DNA from: Casuarina equisetifolia
Taxonomy: Eukaryota > Streptophyta > Magnoliopsida > Fagales > Casuarinaceae
Length of the DNA stretch: 64,000 nucleotides
Direction: 5' to 3'
Assembly (NCBI GenBank): GCA_028551475.1
Contig: CM052354.1
Span: forward strand, 29,597,258 to 29,661,257
The position numbers and the translations under genes are program-made. The stretch's first letter is position 1. Every line of letters begins with the position of its first letter. The notes beneath the pieces are model-generated. The model ran no database searches. It worked only from the letters and a program-made list of their open reading frames with translations, and was not told where the DNA came from. Positions 1 through 10,817 of the stretch are shown piece by piece.

Positions 1-2440
1 AGAAGATATATGTGCTAATGTTGTATTGAAACTTCAAGTTACTTCCAAGCTTTCTAAAATGAGTTTTATCCTTTTTGAAGTTATCATTTTATTACAACTA
101 TCATGCTTTACCTACTTCTAATGTTAACATGGATAAAAAGTGACAAACAAATATGCTTATGTTAATTATTAGATGAAGTGTATAGCATATAGACAATTCT
201 TGTCCATTGTAATATAGGAGACTAACTAATGGTATAGCTTAATAAAATGGCGTGCCAAATTTTATTGATATCTTAATTTGGTGACATGCAAATGCTATGT
301 TAATTTGGTTATGGGATTTGTTCATAGACAATGATAAGTGTTGGGATTTTGTAGTATCTTGCATACAACATATATAAAATAATTTTAATTTTTATGTGGT
401 CTATCATAAGTCTTTTCTTTACATCTATAGAATAACTATTTATCTTTATTTAGAACTTCTATATGTAGAGGAATTGTTAAAAAAATTCTCCTTCCTAAAA
501 GCCTTCATACTTTAGTAACTTGATAGTTTATCAAATAATGTCTATACAATCCTAGAGTTTTCCAAAGCTTCATATTTCTATAATTGACATGAACCTTTAA
601 TTAATAAATTTTATCATTTTATCCTTACATGAAATATGATTATTCCTAATCTCGACTCTAACGATTTCATCTATCTTTATTCTTTGATTTCTAGTTTTTA
701 TGTAGTTATTGTTATGGTTTTCAACATTATTCTTCTTGTTTACTCACTTTGTTTTTCTTAACCCTCATAATCTTTAGTGACAAAGAGTTGGGGACATTTA
801 TAAAATCAACTTAGCAGATATGAAGGCTAAGCTACCATTTTTTTCACATGGTTGAGGTTAGCTTATATTGCTATCAAGCATAAGCTTGATCCTCTATACA
901 GTTCTGATCTGCCAAGTCTTGCAAATTACTAAGCAAAGGTTGAAGTAGGTGCCCAACACATTGATTACCCCCATTTGGCTAAAGGCTAAAAAGCTTAACA
1001 AAAGCCAAACAATTGCCTAAATCCTTAAAGGACCCATAAATTCTATTCAACTTCTTAATTGCCATTGATCTTAAGCCAAGAGACAAAATAAGAGATCCTC
1101 TATGAAGATAGTTGAATAAAACCATGCCATGTTTACAAGCTAAACATTCTCTTCTAGGGAGGGAAATCAATCATCATGAATGCATTATTGTCAATAAATG
1201 AGTGAAAATGGATACTAGAAACAACCTTTGTCCTTTTGATTACTGTCCCATGTTAATGACTAAAAAAGATAGGGACTTTTGAAAGTAGGCAGGCGAGTTT
1301 CAATAGGTGAGCTTAAACTTGAGAGGGATTTAGGAAGCAACAAGCTATCATTTATTTGTAAATTATAGTTTTCTATCAACTATTTTGACTAAATTGAACA
1401 AAAAAAGATATACATGCTAATGTTTTATTGAAACTTCAAGTTACTTCCAAGCTTTCTAAAATGAGTTTTATCCTTTTTGAAGTTATCATTTTATTACAAT
1501 TATCATGCTTTACCTACTTCAAATGTTAAAATGGATAAAAAGTGACAAACAGATATGCTTATGTTAATTATTAAATGAAATGTATAGCATATGCACTATT
1601 CTTGTCCATTGTAATATAAGAGACTAACTAATGGTATAGCTTACTAAAATGGTGTGCCAAATTTTATTTATATCTTAATTTGGTGACATGTAAAAGCTAT
1701 GTTAATTTGGTTATGGGATTTATTTATAGACAATGATAAGTGTTGGGATTTTGAAGTATTTTACATACAACAGATATAAAGTAATTTTAATATTTATGTA
1801 GTCTATGATAAATCTTTTCTTTACATCTATAGAATGATTATTTATCCTTATTTAGAAATTTTGTATGTAGAGGAATTGTTAAAAAAATTCTCCTTCCTAA
1901 AAATCATACTTTAGTAACTTCATAGTTTATCAAATAATGTATACACAATCCTAGCGTTTTCCAAAGCTTTGTATTTCTATAATTGATATGAAATGTTAAT
2001 TAATAAATTTATCCTCTTATCCTTACGTGGAATATGATTATTCCTAATATTGACTCTTGTGATTTCATCTATTTTCATTGTTTGATTTTTTTTTTTGCAG
2101 TTATTTTTGTGGTTATCAACATTATTCTTCTTGGTTACTCAGTTTGCTTTTCTTAACCCTAATAATTTTTAGTGACAAAGAGTTGAGGACATCTATAAAA
2201 TTAACCTTAGCAAATATGAAGGTTGAGCTACCCTTTTTTTCACATGGTCAAGGTTAGCTTATATTGCTATCAAGCATGGTAGCCCTTGAAGAGGTATCAT
2301 AAACTTCGTCCTCTAAACAATTTTGGTCCCCCAAGCCTTGCAAATTACCAAGCAAAGGCTAAAGGCTAGAGTCTAGAGGGCTTAATAAAAGCCAAATAGT
2401 TGCCTAGATCCTTAAGGGACCATAAATTCTATTCAACTTC
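1..2440. repeat. Two-copy direct tandem repeat, unit about 1.4 kb
   Basis: The sequence from position 1 recurs from about 1403 in the same order and orientation. Shared blocks include the opening stretch, the segment around 230/1630, the stretch around 780/2170 and the block ending near 1056 and 2440. The offset drifts from about 1402 to 1386, so small indels separate the copies. By eye the copies are roughly 90 percent alike. The left copy is cut by the window edge, so the array may hold more units. The second copy ends exactly where the GULLO upstream module begins (about 2443). I see no coding region in it. Confidence 0.85.
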
Positions 2441-2442
2441 TT

Positions 2443-3465
2443 GGATAAAGTATGAGTGAGTTGGCATGCTACGTTTATGATCCACAGTTCCTTGGTCAAA
2501 ATTTGGTGCAATACGATGATTGGGGCAGTTCATTTGCGGTTTTTTATATTCTGTAGCAGGTTTAGATGAATAAGTAGATTTCTAATGCGTACACACCATA
2601 ATCGATTGAAATGACCCACTGCAGAATTAGATCAATCAGGACTGTCATATAATATTGGATAATCCAGCTAATGCCAAAGAAAGTAAGCACTAAGATTCCA
2701 AAAAGTAAGCTCTAACATTCCCTCCTATCTAAGGACAAACTATAACTTAAGACCGAAAACTACATTTCAATGTCATTTTCACATTAGTGTGTGTCACCAA
2801 TGCATTTTTTCACTCCTGGGTTCATCTATTTCTATCTGATTACGATTACTTGTATCCGAACGCAACTTATGGACGAAGTAGAGAAAACAATAGAAGAAAC
2901 CCCAGATGATTGTCAATGGGGTTTTTAATTGCGCTAATGTCAGTAACTAGAAAGCTATTGTTCAAAAGATCGTTTCCAATCATCTCTAACAATTCAATGA
3001 CAGCCGGTAATGGAATTCAAATTGGAAGGTTCTCTAGCTCTTATGTTCTTATCCAACCAAGACTTTTGTCATTTGATGATACCATGTGAATAAGGTGAAA
3101 CGTGTGAAGTGAACAAGAGGAGTTTACCATGAGAGGAAAGATCATTCTAAAGAGATTCAATTGGGAACTATTATATGTCCAAGATCGAACACTGAAATAG
3201 CTTCAGAGGTTTGCATGTCACGTGATCATGAAATGTCAACTAAAGTTGATGCAAAAAATCTTCCAAGATGAAGAAGATGCCAAAAACAACCTGCACATCT
3301 TTTAAACTTTTACGAGTTATGCACAAACGTTTGGTGTGCCTTTCCGTTTCATTTGACTAGGTTTTTATTGTTTTATACAGTAACATTGCCGGTCAAAGTG
3401 GAATACGATTTCGTGAAGTATTGCAGTAGGCCTCCACCGTAATATTGGGCTAGAATGTTATCCAT
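2443..3465 (-). repeat. Orphan copy of the GULLO upstream module
   Basis: This stretch matches the region upstream of GULLO copy 1 (about 14,560-15,540) and of copy 2 (about 27,230-27,780) over several hundred bases in the same orientation. Shared landmarks are the block near 2,500 (sequence around a GATTGGGG), the block near 2,640-2,700 and the block near 2,940-3,060. The GULLO coding exons that should lie at lower coordinates on the minus strand are absent; the 1.4-kb tandem repeat lies there instead. I infer the scar of a third GULLO locus whose body was lost, or a duplicated promoter fragment. Confidence 0.7.
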
Positions 3466-3469
3466 TGAG

Positions 3470-4065
3470 ATTTATAGTATGAAAATGTTTAATTTTCATA
3501 AAGTCGTCTTGGCTTTTATTTAAAAGGTCCAATACGGTATGTCTATTGGACCTTTTAAGGCAATTATAAATTCTAGGGGGCAGTTTTGATTGGTCTATAA
3601 AAATGGATTTGAATGCTATTTCTTTTTGATTTTTCTTTAGTTTAGTCAATCTATCATGAAAAGTAAAAATGGGTAAAGTAACTTCAGTTTAATTGTTTTC
3701 TAAATGTAATTTATCTTCTTCTGCATGTAAAAAAGGAATAAATAACTTAATCAAATTCCATGAGGCTTCATGAAGTGCTTCTTTTGGAGTTAAACTTCCA
3801 TTTGTCCATATTTTGAGAAAAAGTATCTCTTTTTTTTTCATTCCTATTTACATAAGAATGAATACTATGGTTTGCATTTCGAACAGGCATGAATACAACA
3901 TCTATAAGATAACTTCTGTCTTGATAGTTATTTGGTGTTTTTATATGATATCCGTGATTCCTTTCAATTTGTAATTCAATACACAAATTAATTGGTTTAT
4001 TAGGTTAACTATGTGCTGTGTATTATCAACAATTTCTACAAAAGTCCTACAGAGCGTGATTGCAT
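3470..4065 (-). pseudogene. rpoA: Nuclear insertion of plastid DNA (NUPT): decayed rpoA fragment
   Basis: On the minus strand the translation matches the C-terminal half of the plastid-encoded RNA polymerase alpha subunit. Recognisable pieces are VEIVDNTQH near 4,035, [13 protein letters not shown] followed by [12 protein letters not shown] (3,986-3,850), and [20 protein letters not shown] and CLKRS with DLLNKSQDD (3,625-3,480). In the plastid this domain contacts promoters and regulators. Here the frame is broken several times and no neighbouring plastid genes are visible, so it is a transferred fragment and not a gene. The left end abuts the GULLO upstream module near 3,465. Loss of frame points to an old transfer. 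Confidence 0.88.
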
Positions 4066-6940
4066 TCTTGTTATTCTTAGGTAAAAAATTACAATGAAAT
4101 AATTGAACAACAATCTTAATTTTAATCCCTAGGGATTAAAATTAAAATAAGAGGTCAATCAAAAAAATAAATTTTGAAATCTATAATATTTGATCAAAAG
4201 AAGAGAGAAGTGAAAACTCAAGAATCAAGCATCGGTGAATCTGTAGGAAAACCGTTACTAGGATATGGAGCTTTGCCTCTCATGGATCAACTGACCTCTA
4301 CACTTAATAAAATCCACATTTAACTGAAAAGAGAATTATGGAAAATAACTCAAGTCCACTTTCTCGCATTACCCTAGTCTATCCACGCCTTATTTTAGTA
4401 ATATCATAGGTTGAATGTTATCCCTCGCTACAAAACCTTTTTTTTTACGAAGCTATTTTAAAACCACCACATGGCAAGATATTTCTTCAGCAAATGCTTT
4501 CTTGTCTCATTTATATAGAGTCTATCAAAAAATTTTATGCACTTTAATGTTTCATGTTCTTTTTCTCCAATTTTCTTTCATGACTAGATTGATTAGCTAT
4601 ATGATCAGTAACAAACTACAGAGGTCACAAAAAACAATTTGAAATGCAAGTGCTTTGCTATAACTTTCTGGAAATTTCATTTTTTTTTTTACTCTAGTTA
4701 AGCCCATTTAATTTTCTACATATCTAAATGCTTTTCTACAAGCAAACTGAAGATCCATGGTCATCATAGATCTAATAAGGTATAAATGATTATCAATAAT
4801 CGTTATCACAAGCTGTTGTAAGCTCTCTGTTTTTAGTTAGAAATTAGCTTATGTGATAGTACAAAAGATGTTGTAGCATGCGAATAGTTCATATGAATTC
4901 AGGGATTTGCGTTGTAAGAGGTTTGGATTGATATTGGCTTCAGGTTCTGGTTCGGTTATTGCTATCCCAAAATGCATCAATTCTTGCGGTTCATCAACAA
5001 AACTAATTATGAACTTTAGTGCTGTGTGTCCCTGCATCTTGGGGCAAATTCTCAGTTTTTCAATTCCTAGGTAGTTTAAGAGCGGTACTACAACTTTTAT
5101 GAATTGAAAATATCTGGGTGGAAGCTTAGAGATTTGATAGCTTTTACATGGCTAAGGTAAGATCTACCTTCATTTGAATCTCAGAGACACATACTGATCC
5201 TCTCCTAGTTGAAACTAGACAGTTCTTTATTGACCACCGAGTTTGTTAAGGAGATTGACAGCAAGAAGTATTTTAGTGAGATGTCTACATAACACATTTT
5301 GACAACATTTGACAAAAGATTTTGTGTTTGCTCACAATGGTGCTTTATTAACTATTGATACTGACATTTTTCCAATGTCAAGCTTAAAATTGTTCTACTA
5401 AGATGTGTACTCATGGATTTACCCCTTACATATGAATGCATTACTTCATTGCAGCATTCAGCCTTAAATAGAAGTTCTATAAATCTTATGGATCATCTCT
5501 AAATTATGTTGTTTTACCTATGCTATAAACCTTTGTCCTTGTGCAATCAAGAAAGGGACTCACCATCCCTGTATATGTAGTGTCCCAATTCCAATTGTGG
5601 AGTGAGACTTTCTAACATACAATCCAGCCCCACTCTCTGGATCACTTGTGTGATGATGTGGACTTCATCTATGCGTTGTGCAATTGTCCTTTTGCCAATC
5701 ACAAAAAGAACTACTATCTCAGCACACACTTCATCCCTTTTCTAACTCCAAATATCACTGTTAGTATCTATCATACCACACATCACAATTCACTTTGATA
5801 ATGCTTATTAAAGATAGTGACATCAAGCCCAAGAGTTATATTAGGAGTTAAAGCTCTGGGATAACTTTTGTTGTTTGTCAGTTATATCCATTATTCCTCT
5901 TCCAATTGTGAAAGCTACTCACAATACATGGATACAACGCCATCCATGTTCTAACTATGAAAAACACCATGACTATCTCCATTCTGCATACAACAATTGG
6001 TTTTAATAAATCTTCTTAACAAGATCGACACTTAGGCAGACTCTTCATAAGACTATGATATAACATATAGAGAACCGCTTAACCCAAAATTTTAAGTCTA
6101 CAGGATTGTGCTAAACTATGTTGTATTAACTACTTACTCTTCTACACATCTTTTCAATATGGGCTTTAACCTTGCTATGGTCAGACATCCATCTCAACAA
6201 AGATTCATATAATAAGTTGAAAGTTCTAAGGCTACAGCATCAGCTGGCTAACAATTCTAATTTGCGCTCTTTAGGTTGATGAATGAATTCAGTCCGCTTT
6301 AGTAGCAATTAGGATGTATTTGAGATCGAGAGCGTGGTTTATCTTGAGTGTTTTTTAGCTTTAGTTTAGTGTTCAATTTTGCAGTCCTGAAATTGGGAAC
6401 ATTTAATGAAACATTGAATGAAATCTCTGGAATTGCAGAGTCAAGCTTTGCCTAGACAAGGACTAGGTTTTGTTTCAAGTATTTGATGGAAGTTAATAAG
6501 GTTTAAAACTGTGATTTGGTGATCAAGTGATGGCATTGTCGGTAGGAAAGCAAATTTTCTATGGACGTTGAACTCTTGAGGTTTCCTGTATATGGCATAA
6601 TAGGTTATATGTTCTGTTGTAAATGAAGATGGCTCGAGTCCAAATGTCATGTTCTCCCTGCCAAGATATTCAACCACTTGCAAGCCATTTACTCATCTTT
6701 AGTTGTGATAATTTAGGCAATGCAATGGACTGCAAATGATACTTTCTCTCCATTTAGCTTTGAGTTCTTGGGGACATCTAAAATGAAATTGGGCAATGCT
6801 AGAGTGTTTGCTACTCTTCCTACTTGTTATATTTGGAACATAGGTATGGAATATTTGTGTACAAAACGCCTTCACGTGTGATCATCATAACTGGTGTTCA
6901 TATTCTTTTCAAGTAATCATATTAGTGACTGAGCGAATGC
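4066..6940. other. No recognisable gene
   Basis: This is AT-rich sequence without a convincing gene. Three minus-strand open stretches (about 5,099-4,849, 5,729-5,547 and 6,683-6,441) have somewhat protein-like composition. I recognise no family in them and see no consistent splice sites, so they are not called as genes. A short inverted repeat lies near 4,125-4,150. Confidence 0.5.
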
Positions 6941-6947
6941 TTTGCAG

Positions 6948-7197
6948 ATCTGAGGGAGATTATGGAGCAGCAAAAGTGATGCTTAGACCTGCTTCACCTG
7001 GTACGGGAGTGATTGCAGGAGGGGCTGTTAGAATTGTTTTAGAAATGGCTGGCGTAGAGAATGCTCTTTGAAAGCAAATTGGAGGCAAGAATGCCCTCAA
7101 CAACGCCAGAGCAACGGTTGTTGCAGTGCAGCAAATGAGACAGTTCCGTGATGTTGCTCGTGAGCGTGGGATCCCAATGAAAGAGCTGTGGAAGTGA
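6948..7197 (+). pseudogene. RPS5: Orphan last exon of plastid ribosomal protein S5 (uS5c)
   Basis: After an acceptor-like TTTGCAG at 6,941-6,947 the plus strand reads as the C-terminal domain of bacterial-type S5: [19 protein letters not shown], then [20 protein letters not shown], then [20 protein letters not shown] and a final ELWK with stop at 7,195-7,197. In plants this nuclear gene encodes the chloroplast 30S subunit protein. One in-frame TGA (7,069-7,071) replaces the glycine of the conserved NALGK motif; a GGA to TGA change explains it. I found no upstream exon (transit peptide, double-stranded RNA-binding part of S5) in the preceding 5 kb. This is probably a duplicated 3' exon with some of its 3' UTR. 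Confidence 0.85.
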
Positions 7198-8163
7198 TGA
7201 AAGTTTCGGCAGCTGTTGTTTTCTTTGTAGATTTTATAGATTCGATGTTATAATGCAGGTTTCTAATACTGGGAAGAAAGAAAACCTGTTCATCTTTGAT
7301 CCGAATTTTGTAACAAATGATTATTCCAGTTTTTTTCTCGATATCCCAAATTGGATGCAACAAATTGACAGTGGCCTTCTCCTGCCTAATGGCATTTTCA
7401 ACTTGTTTGAAGGCACAATTATGGTTGAATCAATGAGATTTAACAGGGGAAAAAAAAGTGAAGATATGGAAGAGCCAGAGCTGATTTTGAGATATTTGTA
7501 TTTAGGATTAATGTGAATAACATGGTCTCCTAATTTTTTCCTTGTACGTCTTTTTCCTTAAGGATTTCCAAGCTTAAACTAAACAATTTGTTAAAACTTG
7601 GTACCGTTTGGATATCTTATCTTTATCCAGACCTTAATTATTACTTCCAAGGCTTGGCCCCTGATTTTAAATTTTCACCATATGTTTCCTTAAGAATTGT
7701 TGATGATGTACTTTTACTGCTCAGTTTTGTTAATTATCTTGTCAAAATTAGGTGTAGATATAGCTGTAATTTTCTGATTATAGCTTCACTTATATTGCAT
7801 ATAAATATGAGTATTAAGAAATTCTAAGCATGTATATCATTTGGATGGGCCGTCATAGTGTCACGTTTGCACATCTGGACAAAAAAACTGTTGCTACCTT
7901 ATATATGAACATCTGATCTTTGAGAACGTTTGCAAGAATTTTCACTGAGATTCCACAGTCAGATCTCCTGTTCCCATCACAGGAGCAGAGCAGTTCTTGA
8001 CTTGCTTGGCTGAAAGTCCACAAACATCTTCCAAAAACATGAAACGAAGAGGATGCTAATTGTGTTAGGAAGGTTTGCATACTTCTACACTATACAAGGG
8101 AAAGAGAGCATAGAAACGAAAGTTAAATGTTAAATCAAAGACAGACGAATGACGGGGGTAGGA
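7198..8163. other. No gene; possible 3' UTR of the S5 exon, then featureless DNA
   Basis: The first 100-200 bases after the S5 stop could be its old 3' untranslated region. Open stretches at 7,253-7,516, 7,588-7,827 and 7,853-8,080 show no family resemblance and are treated as chance. Confidence 0.4.
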
Positions 8164-8370
8164 TCCATCGAGTACACTTTTTTCTTTAAAAAAATGAATG
8201 CAGCCTGAATTGCATTAATAACAAAAGATGGGCAAAAGCCCTTAAAAACCCAAAGGCCACTTTGGGCCTGGCAGTACAAGGCCCATAGATGGGCTTACCC
8301 AGAGGCCATACAGGCCGATGGCCTTCAAGGCCTTATACCAAAAGCCATAGGGCCTCCATCGAGTATACTT
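8164..8370 (-). mobile_element. Short non-LTR retroelement insertion with 16-bp target duplication
   Basis: A direct repeat TCCATCGAGTACACTT at 8,164-8,179 recurs with one change at 8,355-8,370. It encloses about 175 bp that begins on the plus strand with a T-rich tract. Read on the minus strand the element ends in an A-rich tail. Long target duplications with a 3' A tail are the signature of target-primed reverse transcription, so this is a 5'-truncated LINE end or a SINE. The body is locally GC-rich, with several GGCC-containing words. I cannot assign a family and see no Pol III boxes that I would defend. Confidence 0.75.
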
Positions 8371-8540
8371 TGTCCATCATATCCAGGCATTATGGAACTG
8401 CCCATTCAGAAAATTCCAGCCATCAAACTTAGTTTGTAAATACTATTTATTGATAGGAAAATGGAATACCTTGTGATACCTTACTCAAAACAAAAGCTTC
8501 CATTTCCAAATTGAAACCTAGCAATGGAGGTCCAATTAGT

Positions 8541-8800
8541 TCAAAAGTTATGTAAAAGAAAAAGGTTAAGAGTTTTCTATAATAAAGTTATTGAAATTCT
8601 AATCTTGTTAGTAAAAAGTAAGAAAGTAATATTTTGGAGGTATTTCTATTTAAAACTATATTATTGTGTCAAAGTTAGAGAATTCCAACCTTGGGATTTT
8701 TTTATTTTTAGATAAGCTTGTATGTTGGTGTAATGTCTATAAACCTTTATATTTTCCTATTCCTAATATGAGTAAACTTATATATTCAAAAAAAATATAT
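8541..8800 (+). mobile_element. 5'-truncated LINE 3'-end fragment
   Basis: It resembles the 3' ends at about 19,668-19,905 and 20,745-21,180: the run 'aaattctaatcttg', a stretch corresponding to the end of the LINE ORF (tattgtgtcaaagttagagaatt), then 'gataagcttgta' and an A-rich end near 8,795. It lacks any intact coding sequence. It belongs to the same broad L1 family as the better element at 29.8-32.2 kb, but to a diverged subfamily. Confidence 0.55.
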
Positions 8801-8999
8801 TAACTAAACGGTTTGACTTCCAAAGTCAAGTATGTGATAAAAGGTTACGATTAATGGCAACCCAATCAGAGGAGCTGAATTGATTCCCTCACGCATTCTT
8901 GCAAAGATTGAAATTCAGCATTTTACTGTGCTTTCAGATTAAAAGGTCTATCTCCAGTCACTACGGTCATTAACATAGGACAGCAGATTCTCTTTACAC

Positions 9000-9039
9000 T
9001 CACTCCCTCACTCCCTCACTCCCTCACTCCCTCACTCCA
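9000..9039. repeat. 8-bp minisatellite (CTCCCTCA), about 4.5 units
   Basis: Four to five perfect head-to-tail copies of CTCCCTCA. It lies in otherwise unremarkable intergenic DNA and is likely length-polymorphic. Confidence 0.95.
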
Positions 9040-10817
9040 CCAGCAGCTGCCTTGTCTACGTAGACAGCAGCTTCCATCTCCACGTAGCAGCACATCTGTC
9101 AAGGGACGTTGTTGGAATGGTCTGCAACATATACACTCCATTGAGTTTGTGTCAATCTCAGCTTGCTCTTAGTTTAACAATCGCGAATGACAATACCCAA
9201 CTAGTAGAAGAGATGGACATAAGATGCTTGCGTTACGTAAAGTGAAAAAGAAAACTCTCGCTTTGGAGCTTCTTCATGCTTTACCGACCAAATTTTGTAG
9301 ATGGTTGACTCATGAAGTCAGTGGCCCCTCGTGTATTAAGAAATGTGGATCACAAATGAAATGACCCCTGACCTATCAACAAAGAATAATCCATTTAACT
9401 TGCGGCGACCTTTAAGATATTCTGGTGCGATAATGGCACGGGGTTGGCCTGTTGGTTTTCGTGAATCAGTGAGCAAACGGCGTTCAAGTAAGTACATATA
9501 GAAAGTGATTTACCCAAACTGATTTATAACTAGGACATATAGCAGTATCTTTTGAGCACGTACAAATAGTTGAGTGTCAAAAACATTTACTTATGATATT
9601 AAGATTTTCAGTTCAGATTTCCTTACTCTCTCTATCATTATATATAAAAATATCTTGTCAACATCAAAGAAATTTGTACAAAATAATTTAAGATACAATT
9701 GAATGGTTAATATTTCAATTACAAAAAAAAAATGGCAAGTCGCAGTATAATCTAAGTATTAGGAAGGAATTTTAGGTTTGTTTTGGGTGCTATCAATATG
9801 CCAAAAGCTTAAGTTATTGGTTAAGGTATAATAAATGTATCAAAGCTTTGCCTTTTTGCATGATGAAAGAGCCACCCAACGTTTAGTTGTCATGATAGGA
9901 ATGATGAGTCATCAAGTATAGTTTCTAGTGTATCAAATTGTGATTGAATATAAAATGTTAGAAAAGTTTGCAAATGTACAGTTCAATGGTGAATAGGTAC
10001 TACCTAAGACCTCTTGATTAATTTGATACCTTAATAGTGTGTGAGTTAAAAAAAAAAAAAGATACACAAGTAAATATAGACAATTTTAGAAGTATTAGAG
10101 CTACTATATATTTTTTAATATTTTTCTTTTTTAATATTACAACTCACGGACCAAATTTATACATGGGATCTCAAATCCTAAACCTTACTGTTGAATTCCT
10201 TACTAGCTTACCATTGAGGTAGTTAGCTAGTTGACAAAGCGACTATTAAAAGTATTATACAACATTAACTTTTATCTTTTTAATCTCTAAAAAGATAGAG
10301 TCTATCCCTTATGGCCATTCAATTATAGATAGGCTAATAGGATTGTTCGTAACAAGATGTCATGATCTCAGGAGAAGTGAATTCATAAAACTCTTTAACA
10401 TTGTTAATAAAAAATCAAGTTAAACAAGACTTGTTTATTGATGAAAACTTTTTCAACGATATCAAGTCACGAAAACTATAACATTTTCTTATTAGAAGAT
10501 GGATCATGCTTATCTAACTTAAAGATGAGTATTTGTACCCAAAAGAGTTTGTCACTAGAGGGCATCTCTAGCACCACTTTTTGCTAAAAAAGGAAAATTA
10601 GTTGCTAAAAGGTACAATTTTGTAAAAACGTCTAGTATTTCTGGCAATAGAGATCTTTCTATTAGTGCTCATGAGGAAGAACTTCGCCTCTTTATTATTG
10701 GTAGTTGACTTGATCGGACCATCAGTCCTACGATCTTATTACACCCAAATTTGACCTAAAAGCCAATTTCAGCTATGATAGTGTATTTTTTATCCCCTCA
10801 ATTAAATCTTACAAATT
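9040..10817. other. Intergenic DNA downstream of GULLO copy 1
   Basis: No gene recognised. The last 130 bases (about 10,690-10,817) match the sequence beyond the stop of GULLO copy 2 (about 18,300-18,439), so they are the 3' flank or UTR shared by the duplicated genes. Confidence 0.5.

Noticed and set aside
3458-3986. Plastid rpoA could mean organelle contamination of the assembly
   Set aside because: The frame is broken repeatedly and the flanks are nuclear GULLO-related DNA, so it is a genuine old nuclear insertion.
4849-5099. Protein-like minus-strand ORF (starts MQGHTALKFIISFVDEP)
   Set aside because: No family recognised, no splice context, and no second copy in the window. Kept only as a note within the gap entry.
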